Assembly: GCA_903813345.2 (NCBI GenBank)
Contig: CAIIXF020000003.1
Span: 22,088,931 to 22,152,930, forward strand
Source of the DNA: Owenia fusiformis
Taxonomy: Eukaryota; Annelida; Polychaeta; Sabellida; Oweniidae
Direction of reading: 5' to 3'
Length of the DNA: 64,000 nt
Position numbers and translations under genes: made by a program. This document shows positions 44,727-57,640 of this stretch, in pieces; the first letter of the stretch is position 1; each line of letters begins with the position of its first letter. The notes below the pieces were generated by a model. It ran no database searches. It was not told where the DNA came from and worked only from the letters and a program-made list of their open reading frames with translations.

Positions 44727-44740
44727 AAAAAAAAAAAAAA
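44727..44740 (+). other. Poly-A tail of LINE-2
   Basis: A 14-base A run 11 bases after an AATAAA signal closes the element. Confidence 0.85.
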
Positions 44741-46378
44741 TGTACACTAGATTCCACGCATTGAAAAAGCTAACAAATCTACAAAGAAAACTTATTGAAG
44801 TTTTTACCATGTTTGAAGAAGTTATTCCAAAATTAGAAGGTAGCGTTTTTGTGTCAATCTCCAGTAAGCGATCTAAACACAGTTACACATACACGCATAA
44901 GCATTCACTAGCTGCGCCTTGCGTGATTGCGTGGATGGATAGAGTACCTATATCAGAATGATCGGACAAAAAAGCTAACTAGCTACTTAGGATCTACATG
45001 TATATCCTTGTATGATATGAAAATCAGCAATACTGAACGACCCAAAGTGGGGAGGGTCGCCAGCATTTTGTTGATAAATATACCATGTAACACTTGGTGT
45101 CTTGAATTGGACTTTCAGATTTCCTCTATTCAATTTCTGAAACTTGCGTGAATGTCTAGTATGAAGTAATTAATAATCGAATATTTTAATTGATATGTTT
45201 TTTTCCACAATACACTATCACCACACAGCTATTTGTGACATGAATTAAACAGATTCCTGTATACCATGATATAAGGGAGGTTATAAGATAGCATTAGGGA
45301 GTTTAAGCTTGCAATGTTTTTTACAACCTAAACGTGAACGGAAAATATTTAAGCGATGCATTTGTATGAGCGATTGGCCATGTGTATAGGTTGGCGTTTC
45401 GATTTTATATGCAAGCTTAAACTTTTCAAAGAACGTGAGCGTGAAAGATGTAAACTTATTGCCAAATCTAAACTGTGTTCACATCACTGGCGTATGAAGG
45501 TGAAATAGGTGATAGGTGTAAAACAACTCCTGGGGTCATAGTATTACAAGTTTACGTTCAGGTTCTTCTAAACGCATGTAGCTTAACATCTTTCTCATAT
45601 TCCAAAGTAATACAGGTGTATCACATGTTCCTTGATTTACTGGAACCAAAATGGCGCATTTGGTATTTGACTATCCAAGTTATGTGTTATTATGTTCATT
45701 TAAATAGGGGATCATTGAAAACATGCAGAATTATATACCGATATGTGCTAAGGACGTGCATCACTTACCATTACGTGCAATATAATTATATATTTAATAT
45801 ATAACAACAATATAGATAAAAAGAACGTGTTGCTTGAATTATACTGTATTAACCATAATGGGTGATTTGATGAGCAGGAACGTTATTTAGGGTGCTTTAG
45901 ATCACTTTAATTGCTCCAGAATGGCCGGAAAAGTAGCATTTTATTCTATTCTATAAGACTCGTCTGACATAAAGACTTGATAGGGATCAATTGCATCGCG
46001 TGTTTCCAGTTGCACATTAATTCTGTTAGGAATAGCAAACAAGTTCTTTAACCGATTACTTTATCCATTCATTAATGTAAATTCACCATCACTATTCTAC
46101 AGCAGACAAGTTTTAAGGCCGCGGAATTCGTTATACCATGTCGCTTAGCTCTAAAATGGCCTTTATAAAACCAAAATAGTTGATCAATCATTTTTAAAGT
46201 AACTTTTTCATTCATTTTTGGATCTACGCCACACCATTTTGCATCGAAAGATGCGCGAATATATATTGCAGACTATGATTTCAAATAGATGAATGCTTCG
46301 CATAGTGGTCTGCATTTATTTTTATGGGTTTGAAAAATCCCCATTCAAATGTATCGAGGTCATGAATTTTATGTACTG
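44741..46378. other. Non-coding stretch
   Basis: No supported gene; the small frames here show no recognisable domain. Confidence 0.5.
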
Positions 46379-46476
46379 GATAAAGCATAAGAATGAGATT
46401 TTATAAGAAATAATACACCGAAGGCCGAAGGCCTGAGGTTATTATTTCTTATCAAATCGAATTCGAATGCTTTATC
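46379..46476. repeat. Hairpin with GGCC-GAA-GGCC tip
   Basis: GATAAAGCAT at the base and AAGAAATAATA further in pair with their complements on the right, closing on AAGGCCGAAGGCC. The tip is almost the same as in the 34646-34760 hairpin, although the stems are unrelated. Confidence 0.8.
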
Positions 46477-46854
46477 TTACTTAAATCACACACATTCTTA
46501 TTACAGGTAAATGGTATATTGCAGGTAAATGGTCAATGATCTAATCTGGAAAATTTTATTTCTTTTGTGTTGACTGTTCATGTAGGGGTAGGTGGTTTGA
46601 TACATGTAAGTAAGTGAGTTCTTTTGAGTTGACTGTTCATGTAGTTATATAGCCAATTAATTGTAACAACAAAAAGAGTTGGTTGCATTGACCTCATGAG
46701 TGTGAGTTGATGTAAGTGACTGAGTGGGCTATAATATTAGTCTAGCTTCAGTGCACTACAGGTGACTGTCCAGTCCAGAACATTGCATTTGAATACAGCA
46801 GAATATTTGTAAGTAAGATAAGATCAATGATGTAGATAGCAACAAAAATTGATA

Positions 46855-47013
46855 AATTGTTTTATTCTAAAGAATGCACAGTAACAAGAGAAGGGTATAT
46901 GTATTTTTGTATATTGTTTTTAGGGAATGAAAACTATCAAAAACTGTCAATGGTCATTTATGTCTCACTTGTTTTTGATAGCTTGCCAAGTGTACATTCT
47001 TTAAAAACAATAG
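46855..47013. mobile_element. Small MITE-like inverted repeat
   Basis: TTGTTTTATTCTAAAGAATG at the left pairs with GTACATTCTTTAAAAACAA at the right, and an inner pair CTATCAAAAAC/GTTTTTGATAG is also present. Confidence 0.45.
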
Positions 47014-47379
47014 AAAAATAATGCACTTTCCTTTTGATAAAACCATACATTCTTAAAAATAAACCACAGCAAATTCTATTGTGTTGCTACCCAAGTGGGA
47101 TTTAAAATTGAATAAATCTCGTCAGCTACTTGCGTGATCTATTTTATAACATGTCCATTCGCTTGCTTGAGACAACTTCTCGGTTAAGATCTGTCACACT
47201 CTGTGCATTCTTTTGGGAAGGAAGATTAACTCAAAGTACCGCTACTGTAATTCAGTTTGATAGGCAGTCGGTCCTCATAAGGAAGATGCTGAAAACGTAT
47301 CTTCAAACCACTTTTTATTAACAAGCGCTAACGACAAGCTTAACAAGGCAGCTTCAATCAACCGTTTAAATCAGGGTCG

Positions 47380-47455
47380 CACCGTTGGTCCAAATCGCAT
47401 TGGTCCGAATCTCAATCGTCGGAATCCTAATGATCCGAGTAATCCATTGGTCCAA
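47380..47455 (+). repeat. Degenerate ~15-bp tandem repeat
   Basis: Five successive units resemble TTGGTCCGAATCTCA (TTGGTCCAAATCGCA, ATCGTCGGAATCCTA, ATGATCCGAGTAATC, ATTGGTCC). The period keeps a reading frame (47447-47767 follows), but no protein family is recognisable. Confidence 0.5.
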
Positions 47456-48576
47456 AAAAACAGTCAATCGAATCTAAATCAACAAAGTTGTGAGAATATC
47501 TTTACAAGAGAAATTACAAAAACGAAAACAAATCCAAAAATGAAAATTAAAGGAAACGATTTTTTCCAAAATTGCAATGAGAAGGACCATCGGCTGACAC
47601 AAACAAACGTTTATCAGATCTTTGTCACTGTTTTTTCATGTAAAGTTCTGGAACACACAACAATTCCGTTTACTAGTCATTTTGGCTCATGTTGGTGTAT
47701 TTTAGATAAACCTTTCGACCATACACAGTCTTCTGCAACTGCAAGGGAAGGCAAGCTTGTTTTATAAACGTACATAACATTTTCATATATTTCATCCCTC
47801 GTGAAATATTAGAAAGATACAAACCACACACTGTACAATGATTTATTCCATCCTCATTTCTAGCTAAAACTGAGAATTTGCCCATGTGTGCTGTTCCGAT
47901 ATCTGATGATTTTTAACTTTTAAGGTTCGACCAGACTATTGTCGATAACCATCAATTATAACATGCATATATGTAATGTTAGGTTAAAATATTAAAGATA
48001 AAGATTTAAGAGACATTTTTATGAGAATTTATGAATAATACCTACATAAAATATCAATATATTAACCATGGTGTCGTATGTTCATTGTCGTGTGTTGCAT
48101 TGTTTATGAGTAAAGCTATCTCATTATAATATGTTACACAAAGTATACACTTCTATTATATGCTACATACATTTACTATATAATATATCACAGGGTGGTC
48201 CAAAAAAATTCGAACATTACATAAATGCATGTTGAAGAATTATTTCTTTACTAAAATACCATGGTACATCAACATTTTACTGAGCATAGTTCATCGTATG
48301 TACATCGGCTTTAAAGTTTATAAATGCAGCCTGCCATCTTAGTTGGTTCAACAAGTCAATGTATAACCCCACTTCTCCTGAATTACAAGTTTAAGCCCGG
48401 GACCCCATTTTGAAATAGTTCGTTCAATTTGTATTTTGCATCCACCAATATTGTCGCAATATGTAGTGATAACTTTGTTTAGTATCTAAAAGAAGTTTGC
48501 ACTAACGCTAATTAAGCGCTCCTCACAACTGGGGTCCCAAACGCCGCCAAAGGGAAGGACTCTGCTTGCATTACAC

Positions 48577-48955
48577 AGAGCTGTCAAGTGTCCCGCGAAT
48601 GGCGGGATTATCCCGCGAATTCGATCAAAATTAGGCTAATTCGCGTGTCCCGCAATGTCCCGCGAAGTCCCGCAAATGTGGCTTTCGACCTCCGCGAATT
48701 TCCGAAATTGTTGCAATCCCCTATATTGTGATTATCTAATCTTATATAAGAAGCTAAGTTTTTGCACTTTTGAGGAGTAAAGTTTACCTAATTTTAAGTA
48801 CCTAGCATGCTGTTGTTTGGTATCAAAATAATGAGGAAGGGTTCAACTTTAATTTTAATTACGACAATAGGGATGTAGGTCACAAATAGTGTGGCCTTCA
48901 TCTCAGAACTGAGCAAATGTTAGCAAACGCGAGTTACAATAAATGGACGCTGATA
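48577..48955 (+). repeat. Repeat unit with TCCCGCGAA array, copy 1
   Basis: It starts AGAGCTGTCAAGTGTCCCGC, has a GTCCCGCGAATGGCGGGA hairpin and several TGTCCCGCRAA motifs to about 48700, then a unique part. It is nearly identical to 52532-52936, which carries a 29-bp addition near 52840. Confidence 0.85.
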
Positions 48956-51446
48956 TCTAGAAAGGGTTTGTAGAAAAAACCGGGCACCGGGTAGTAAATC
49001 CTCCATGCTGGGTTCAAACTTGGTACCCGGTACCCCATCAAAAAACGGGTACCCAAAAACAAAAAATATACGAATATACGAGTATAACATAATTAGATTA
49101 TCAGAAAACGTGTAAGATTTGTTTTGAATTTACAAAAATGTGTGTAACATCCTTCAAAATTGAGCTAGAAGCTTCAAATAAAAAGCATATTTTAAGGCTC
49201 TTTTCTTCCTCTATCGTCATGCCCATATTTTCATTGGTTATGGGGGGGGGGGTGCGATCGCACCCTCTCCTGGCTACGCCTATGACATTGTAAGACATAA
49301 CAATTTAGTGGACAATTCAGTGGACATTTTGTCGACAGTTGGGATAACTTAAATTATGATTAATAATCAAAATCTTACACATTCACGGGGTACCATCGAA
49401 TAATTTTGGCAACGTACCGGAGAACGACATTTTACTAAGAAATGGCAATAATTTAGCACAATATATTTTTTAACTAGAGTTCTACTTTGATTTTGACAAA
49501 AGTAAGTATTCCATGCAATGGCTATTTCATTCATGAGTTTGTAGGAATTCTGTTGGAACCCAGTTCTGATCAAGTACGAAGTTATTGAAATCGGCGCAGT
49601 CGGAATCTACTCCGAAAGATGGTTTTTCGATTATAACTTTTTACAACATTTAAGTATAGACTTTTGAAAAAAGTACAGAATAGTCCTTATACTATTGAAT
49701 AATTCTGTTATTTCTGATTCACACGACTCCGATTTGTTTAATTAAAAAAAAAGTTTTAAAAATATTACTTAGGAACGTAACCGGAGCTGGGAACGTAACC
49801 GGAGCAGATCAGTTGAATTATATAATTTAAAAAAATAAAATATATGATTTAAAGCATATATATTATTTACAAACATATGAATGTTAAAATGAGCATTTAT
49901 TACCCTTCACTTACAGGAAAATCAATGCATCGAAACAAAGATGGATAACAACTGGTTTTGCATAAAACAATAAACGGGCACTTACTCAAACACCTTACGT
50001 TTAAGCCTATATGGAGGGGGGGGGTTAGGTGAAGGATTTCAGAAAGCATAAGTTGAATCGAATTGGTCGAGCACATGACAAGTACTTAACACACTTACGC
50101 TATATACAGTTCGTTGTATCCTAACTTTTTTAATAATCTAGCATTTAAATGCTTTTATTTCCCCTGAAAAAGAGAAGTTGTCTAATAGAAGTATAATACA
50201 TGTATGTATAAACAGTATATATATACGAAATTAGTATAACAGAGTGGGTTCTAATAGTTCGCTGAACAAATACAATGGGTGAAATCAAATGGAATTATTT
50301 GCTTACTACATTTAATCACTTTATTCTCCATACAATGATTGTTCTATGTTTGATAGCCTTTCTAAGGTAAGTGCACTTATGCATGGTAAATACCAAATTT
50401 AATTTTTCACAATGGATACATTTTTTTCTTTAAATAAAATGTAATAAATACGCATTCGAAAAATCCCGTATGTTTTTAAATTAGTATATGTGCTTTAAAT
50501 CGTATATTTTAATTAAATAATTCAACTGATCTGCTCCGGTTACGTTCCCAGCTCCGGTTACGTTCCTAAGTAATATTTTTAAAACTTTTTTTTAATTAAA
50601 CAAATCAGAGTCGTGTGTATCAGAAATAACAGAATTATTCAAAAGTATAAGGACTATTCTGTACTTTTTTCAAAAGTCTATACCTAAATGTTGTGAAAAG
50701 TTATAATCGAAAAACCATCTTTCGGAGTAAAGTCCGTCTGCGCCGATTTCAATAACTTCGTACTTGATCAGAACTGGGTTCCAACAGAATTCCTACAAAC
50801 TCATGAATGAAATAGCCATTGCATGGAATACTTACTTTTGTCAAAATCAAAGTAGAACTCTAGTTAAAAAATATATTGTGCTAAATTATTGCCATTTCTT
50901 AGTAAAATGTCGTTCTCCGTTACGTTGCCAAAATTATTCGATGGTACCCCGTGACATTGCATCATGTAAATTAACACACGTCACCTCTCTGCTAAAGCAA
51001 CGATAGCAATTTACAGATTTAAATCATAATCAAAACAATTCACGTACCAACATACGAACTATTGAAAATAGAGTAAAATTGATTTGCCTTGTTATTCAAA
51101 TCGTCTTACAATGTCATTGGCGTAGCCAGGAGAGGGTGTGATGGTGCGATCGAACCCCCCCCCCTCCCACTTCATTACCAATGGAAATATGACAATGATG
51201 ATAGAGGAAGAAAAGAGGCTTAAAATGCTTTTTATTTGAAGCTTCTATCTCAATTTTGAAGGAAGTTACATACATTTTTGTAAATTCAAAACAAATCTTA
51301 CACGTTTTCTAATGATCTAATTATGTTGTATATTCGTATATTTCGTTTTTTGGGTACCCGATTTTTTCGACCGGGTACCAAGTTTGAACCCAGCATTGAG
51401 GATTTACTACCCGGTACCCGGTTTTTTCTACAAACCCTATCTAAAA
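48956..51446. mobile_element. Foldback-like element, copy 1 (2.5 kb)
   Basis: Two-part inverted arms. The outer pair, 48956-49306 and about 51095-51446, holds CTACCCGGTACCCGG-type blocks and the GGCGTAGCCAG end found in the MITEs. The inner pair, 49384-49880 and 50455-50953, is almost identical and holds two copies of GGAACGTAACCGGAGC (49769-49804). The loop is about 570 bp. The matching frames at 49573-49367 and 50764-51006 are just the same arm read on both strands. No transposase. Confidence 0.8.
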
Positions 51447-52531
51447 AGTAACCTCATTCCCTATAATTTGATGTAGATTAATCGAAACCCTATTAGCTGG
51501 GCGGCCAAACCAAAATATGACGTCACGATTATCACTACGCGCCGGTGATTAAAAATTCTCGGCATACGTCCAGAATCCCCACTTCCCGAATAGATATTCT
51601 AATCCTGCAAAAACTACAGAATATTTACACTTTATACTTGGCAGAGACATAAAGTATAGTTTCTTTTTACGATTTAAATAGGTTTCGATCACGCAAACTT
51701 CAATATAAGTAGGGTAATTTGAACTTTCATTGCGAGAATTTTGAAGACCCCTTGAAACAATCGAATAAAAACACTAGTTCGGTAGGCAGTTTGAACTGTT
51801 GTTTTCGACTTGTAACATGTATTTTCAGATTTCAAGGTGTAACTTTATAAGTTATGACGTGAGTGGTCTATGTCCCTTCATATAAGTGTGTCTGGATCTA
51901 TACTAGACAGATTCGCTGGACATTAAGTTGAAATGAGCTGTCCTTATCGGGGCTGACTCGATTTGGAATCAGCTGAATGGCGATTTTCCTTCTGACATTC
52001 GACGAGTTTAGTGAGCTCTTCAACCGATTTGTTCTTGGTAAATCGCTTGACCAACGAGATTAAAAGAAAGTCTATATCATATAGGTACTGCACATACCTT
52101 AAAACTGCATTATATATAACACGCGCGATTATTTGTATTTAATCGACTCTTTACCGTCTCCTGATGTCTATTCTAGAGTGAACTACATGTACTTGTCAAA
52201 TACATTCCACAGGAGGTCAATGATACCGGTCACTGAGTACAGTGACCCAAAAGGCAAATTATAACATACCAATTACTATATCTAGTAGTACCCGGTTACC
52301 ATCATTCTGATACTCATAGCATCTTTCTGTTTCACCTGAAACATGCTCTGATATTATGAGGCATATTCTGTGATCTGAGCAAATCAGATGGGAAAAGTTA
52401 AAACTATCAATAAGTGTGATTGTTATCATGTAATCATCTACCTTAATGTCAATACATTACATAATAGGCATTGAATTTAACAGCAGATATTACAACAGGC
52501 ATAGTTACACAAGTTTAATGACCCCAATTAC
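51447..52531. other. Non-coding stretch between foldback elements
   Basis: No gene or clear repeat seen. Confidence 0.5.
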
Positions 52532-52936
52532 AGAGCTGTCAAGTGTCCCGCGAATGGCGGGATTATCCCGCGAATTCGATCAAAATTAGGCTAATTCGCG
52601 TGTCCCGCAATGTCCCGCGAAGTCCCGCAAATGTGGCTTTCGACCTCCGCGAATTTCCGAAATTGTTGCAATCCCCTATATGGTGATTATCTTATCTTAT
52701 ATAAGAAGCTTTTGCACTTTTGAGGAGTAAAGTTTACCTAATTTTAAGTACCTAGCATGCTGTTGTTTGGTATCAAAATAAAGAGGAAGGGTTCAACTTT
52801 AATTTTAATTACGACAATAGGGATGTAGGTCACAAATAGTTCCAACGTTGGCCTTTTTACTATCCGTGTGGCCTTCATCTCAGAACTGAGCAAAAGTTAG
52901 CAAACGCGAGTTATAATAAATGGACGCTGATATCTA
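52532..52936 (+). repeat. Repeat unit with TCCCGCGAA array, copy 2
   Basis: Direct copy of 48577-48955. The extra 29 bases, including CCAACGTTGG, are the main difference. Confidence 0.85.
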
Positions 52937-53775
52937 GAAAGGGTTTGTAGAAAAAACCGGGTACCGGGTAGTAAATCCTCCATGCTTGGTTCAAACTTGG
53001 TACCCGGTACCCGGTCAAAAAACGGGTACCCAAAAAATGAAAAATACGAATATACGAGTATAACATAATTAGATTATCAGAAAACGTGTAAGATTTGTTT
53101 TGAATTTACAAAAAATGTATGTAACATCCTTCAAAATTGAGCTAGAAGCTTCAAATAAAAAGCATATTTTAAGGCTCTTTTCTTCCTCTATCGTCATGAC
53201 CATATTTTCATTGGTTATGTTCACGTACCAACATAAAAACTCATTGAAAATAGAGTAAAATTGATTTGTCTTGTTATTCAAATCGTCTTACAATGTCATT
53301 GGCGTAGCCAGGAGAGGGTGTGATGGTGCGATCGCACCCCCTCCCCCTTCATTACCAATGGAAATATGACCATGATGATAGAGGAAGAAAAGAGGCTTAA
53401 AATGCTTTTTATTTGAAGCTTCTAGCTCAATTTTGAAGGAAGTTACATTTTTGTGAATTCAAAACAAATCTTACACGTTTTCTAATGATCTAATTATGTT
53501 GTATATTCGTATATTTCGTTTTTTGGGTACCCGGTTTTTCGACCGGGTACCAAGTTTGTCTACGTAAATTTTATTTATATTATTAATTGCATTACATTTA
53601 CATGTACATTTATATTTACATTTACATGTACATAAATAAGAATGAAGGAATAAAAAAAAAAAAAAAGTTTGAACCCAGCATGGAGGATTTACTACCCGGT
53701 ACCCGGTTTTTTCTACAAACCCTATCTAGAAAAGTAACCTCATTCCCTATAATTTGATGTAGATTAATCGAACCC
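52937..53775. mobile_element. Foldback-like element, copy 2, with centre deleted
   Basis: It has the outer arms of copy 1 (52937-53219 and about 53300-53775) but lacks the inner arm with GGAACGTAACCGGAGC. Both copies are preceded by the same CCCGCG-array unit, so the unit and foldback probably travel together. A poly-A insertion splits its right arm. Confidence 0.75.
53559..53666 (+). mobile_element. Short poly-A retroposon nested in a foldback arm
   Basis: About 106 bases ending in a 15-base A run interrupt the arm; AAGTTTG stands on both sides (53552-53558 and 53665-53671), a 7-bp target duplication. The inserted sequence has ACATTTACATGTACAT repeats and may be the 3' end of a LINE or a SINE. 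Confidence 0.75.
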
Positions 53776-54089
53776 CTATATCATGGGCTTTCAATTGAAA
53801 GCCCATGCCTACAGTATGGTAGTAGTTGGTCACGACGCCAGAAGCAGAGAAGTGCAAAGTATTGTTCCAAATTTTTGAATTTCGTGTTAGATTATGATAC
53901 TCACACCTCAAGCATGGTTTTTGTTTTTGATAAATTACAATAAAGTTTAATAATATTTCTATGCGTATTTTGTGAAATTATGTTGACGTTTATTTAAGTT
54001 ACAATGTAACGGTGCATTATATTTGATTAATCAGTATCTGAAAGTTTGATTCAAGTACTTTTACACGCTTTTACATTAGTCCAAATCAC

Positions 54090-54431
54090 GCAAATCCCTT
54101 GAATGTCCCGGGACATCCTGCAAATTTAGGTGGATGTCCCGCGAAATCCCGCAAATTTAGGGCACTTTTTCTAGAAAATCTGTCCCTCTATGAAGTTTTT
54201 GCTGGTAAACCTGTTAACTGTCCCGCAATTAGGGTGTTTGTCCCTCGAATGGTCCCGCGAAATCACGCGAATTTGATAAAAAAAATTGGCCTATAAGCGC
54301 AATCACGCAAATCCCTTAAGTGTCCCGCGAAATCCCGCGAATTTAGTAGATGTCCCGCAAAATCCCGCGAATTTTGGGCACTGGGTCTAAAAAATCTGTC
54401 CCGCGAGAAAATCTTTGGGGGTTGACAGTAC
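54090..54431 (-). repeat. Array of TCCCGCGAAATC motifs
   Basis: At least eight variants of TGTCCCGCGAAATCCCGC followed by AATTTAG. On the minus strand the unit starts CAGTACTGTCAACCCCC, matching the head of the other arrays, and reads as NSRDFAGHL peptides, a by-product of the repeat. It lies inverted relative to 52532, so 52532-54431 could be one composite. Confidence 0.75.
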
Positions 54432-57329
54432 TGATTACACCTCAGACAGATGAAGCAAAATAGCACTCATTTCACTTGTAATTGTGTTTGTTATTGCAAT
54501 ATTACATCACCATAACTTACAATATTCAACATGAAATTGCAAAACATTTCGTATAATATCATAAATATTTCTAGTTTGCAGTTATAGTCCCTAGATAAGA
54601 TTTAAAAGTGCCATTTATCTTTTATTGCAGTACGGGGTATCGGAAACAAGTTCATTGAAATGCAATGTAACTTATATGCACTTTTCCTCAATCATTGTGA
54701 TGCACGTTGCTATTTGTATATCACACCATACTCATTTCCCATTTTGATTTTCAATCAATTTTATGAAAACGTCATACCTTGGAAATCCAAGATGATATCA
54801 CTCGGTGATATGTTAAACTGTTACCTTCGATCAGTTAAGATTGTGTAGTTTTATATTTAATACAATTGTGACAGAACATGTTTTTGTGAAAGGATAACTT
54901 GGCAGATTGTCAAAAAATGAGCAAAAAAGGTCGCTTTCAACAGATTCTATTTTTCAGACTCTATGACGTCACAATATGGGACGCTTACTAAAATTCATCC
55001 TTTGAAATAAAACTTCCATCTACCTTTATCAGGACGAAAAATAAGTATAATAGTCATATATTGTTTGAGTTATGAGCGTTTAAAGACGAAAAATAATTCA
55101 AAATGTAACGTGTCAACATGGGATATTTGCCAGATGTTTTGGTAAAAAACTCTTTTTTAAAAACGAACGCGCAAAAAATGTGAACGGAGTGTAGTTGATC
55201 TAAAATCTTCATCGAAACAGCTTTAAAATGATATATAACTTTAATTAGAATATTATCTTATAATCCGGGGAATCAAAGTTACATTCACGCGATACCCTTA
55301 AAAACAAATGCGCCACCTTTTTGCGACACGTCAGTATATTCTGTACGTTGCGTTATGTACGTTATATGGCACAACTTGACAACTCATTAAAGTGACGCTT
55401 ACCTCAATTGAAATCTGAAAAGATGTGAATGCGTGTTTAAAGAAGATGAAATATGACATAACTTGAATTAAAATGTTAAGCTAAATCACATATTAAGAAA
55501 AAATATATAAAGTTAGAGTTTTCCCAAGTGTTGCCATATGAGTTGTTGAAACAAACACCTACAAGAACGTCCGCGTCAGGAATAACAAATGTATTAGAAA
55601 TGAGTAACTCGTATAACAAAATGATCGATAGATGTGCAAAGAACAACAAACGATCCTTAAAACAAAAATTTAATTGTCACTTTTAGAAAAAATGAAATTT
55701 TTCTCTTCAACATGAGATTTACGTGAATCCATTATCGCCACCATTTTTTAATTTAAAAACTAAATTCTCGATTGGTTTTGCCAAGTCATATCTAACTAAT
55801 CGCATAACATGAATTTTAAAATGTCATGAAAAACTGACTGAAAAACTGAAAAGCTGTGGTTACATTTGCTCCGATCGGTAATATCGATCAGCATGAGCAA
55901 AAATGAGCATGATCTCTCTAATCATTAATATCACCATTGACATCACTTGTGCCCGTGGGAGAAAATCATTTTTTCTTTGGATAAGACAAAGATGTATTCC
56001 TGAAGTCAAAAATGCTCAATACATAACGATTTTTCTCAAACTCATGACTTGACCCCAGGTCTGGGAATAGTAAAATAAAGGTATAAAAGGAGGTTTGCCA
56101 CATATCAAATTGATTGCTTTTAGTTATTCATTCAAATTATCCTTAGTTTTAACCCAAAGCAATAAATATTCATTGATTTTTATTTTATTAAAAGAGTTAA
56201 GCCCACAGTGGCCTCGCGTACAAGACAACCCCTGGACTATATATTTTAATCAATCCGTCTAGAAAATATATAGGGTCCATGACACAATTCACTCAATATT
56301 AAATGTAACCAATAATTTCTTTAACTAATCTTTAACACATGTCTAACACAGAATTGATAATGGTAGCAAAAGACGTGCCATTTTCTCGAGAGTGCTGAAA
56401 TTGCAGTCGAAAGTCTAATCCGGGTAGGTACAGATTAATGGTAAGGCTTTGAAATCACTTCATCTGGAACAAAATATATCCTGTGTAGCTTATTGGGATA
56501 TAGTGTGAGTCTTATACGGTTTTAATATCCTGCTTTTTAAATACTCATTTCTTCCTGTCTCCTTTTAATACTAAGTTCATTAAGTGTAATAAATATATCA
56601 TCTATTGTGAGACTGCTCAAAGTAGTGGCAATAAATAATTTTTGACATGTTGATACAGTCGTGATTAAAACAACCCAAGATGATAGACAATGTGGCAAAA
56701 TGCACCAATTAATGTCTTATAACAAATGCAACGGAAAGAAAACCACATTTGTTAGTAAGTCTGGTACCTTCAACTTTTCAGGTGTACATTAAACAAAAAA
56801 TACGAGATCAATTTTTAATAAATCATACATGATTATTTTGCTCCTAAACTCTAGTTTATTAATAAATAGTTGATTTTGTTCACAAAAGTATGTGTTTTCT
56901 GTTGTATGTGGAAAAGTGGAGGACGAAAGGTTTTCAAAATTTATTAAAATATGGCTAATTTACGCCATTCGCCTATTTCCAAGCACAGCAACACGTATAT
57001 TTATTTCATCTAAAATATCAATTGATTCGTGTTTTATGATGCTCCTAGCCCATTAACAATATATATGATATCAGAGTTATTCGTCTAAAATGTCTTGAGA
57101 TATAGAGGTAAATGTGGAGGACGAAAGGATTTTCATGTGTGTACATTTTTCTCAAAAACGTCACATTCTATCATGTTAAAAGCGAGGATCCTCTGGATTA
57201 CGCCACAAAATGTGTAACAATGCGTGCGCGAGCTTTTTGCGACACGTCACTATGAAATACAACGCAATGTATAAATCAAATCAAATGAGTGATTGGAATA
57301 GAAACAAATACAAGATGGTTGCCATATTC
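54432..57329. other. Non-coding stretch with dispersed repeats
   Basis: No supported gene. 54900-55200 is the inverted relative of 30290-30620; 55205-55345 relates to 28403-28510; 56766-56830 repeats 30547-30620 in direct orientation. Confidence 0.55.
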
Positions 57330-57640
57330 ACCAATGACCTAGATGCGAGTAGGTAGTTACCAGTTTCACCACCAAGTGGCTAATTCGCGGTGGGTAACTT
57401 GTGTTCCCTTAAATATTTATCAGTTTCAGTGGTTCTGTTTTCATATTACCCTAAATGTATCCGATAGTTATGCAAATTAAAATACAGTTTCAGTGGTTCT
57501 GTTTTCATATTACCCTAAATGTATCCGATAGTTATGCAAATTAAAATACGTCCAGTAAAAGAAAATATTATCTGTTTGATACAAGAAAAGATATTTCACT
57601 TTTTGTGATTTTAAAACATGGGTCTATTTGGAATCTCCTC
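57330..57640 (+). repeat. Dispersed repeat (partner at 19540-19770) with 64-bp tandem duplication
   Basis: It shares CTCGCATCT-complement, GGTAGTTACC and GATATTTCACTTTTTGTGAT blocks with 19540-19770. Within it 57421-57484 and 57485-57548 are an exact tandem duplication that the other copy lacks. Confidence 0.75.

Larger units (their letters stand above)
40557..44740 (+). mobile_element. LINE-2: CR1/jockey-like non-LTR retrotransposon, nearly intact
   Basis: Order: hydrophobic leader, 2A-like motif, AP endonuclease, reverse transcriptase, C-terminal zinc motif, 3' UTR with AATAAA at 44710-44715, poly-A at 44727-44740. The only disabling change found is one missing A in the run at 42618-42624. 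The 5' UTR limit is uncertain. Confidence 0.85.
46477..48576. other. Non-coding stretch with small repeats
   Basis: No supported gene. It includes two copies of TTGACTGTTCATGTAG (near 46570 and 46629), a small inverted-repeat element (46855-47013), a degenerate 15-bp tandem (47380-47455) and a CAGGGTGGTCC sequence at 48192 resembling a mariner-type end without a partner. Confidence 0.5.

Noticed and set aside
45475-45804. 109-residue frame
   Set aside because: No similarity recognised; length is within expectation for AT-rich non-coding DNA.
47447-47767. 106-residue frame after the 15-bp tandem
   Set aside because: No recognisable domain, and the start lies within a degenerate repeat.
49367-51006. 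Two almost identical 68-80 residue frames on opposite strands (49573-49367 and 50764-51006)
   Set aside because: They lie in the inner arms of a foldback element; identity follows from the inverted repeat, not from protein selection, and no domain is recognisable.
54263-54466. Periodic peptide NSRDFAGHL on the minus strand
   Set aside because: A by-product of the TCCCGCGAAATC DNA array; other frames are equally periodic.
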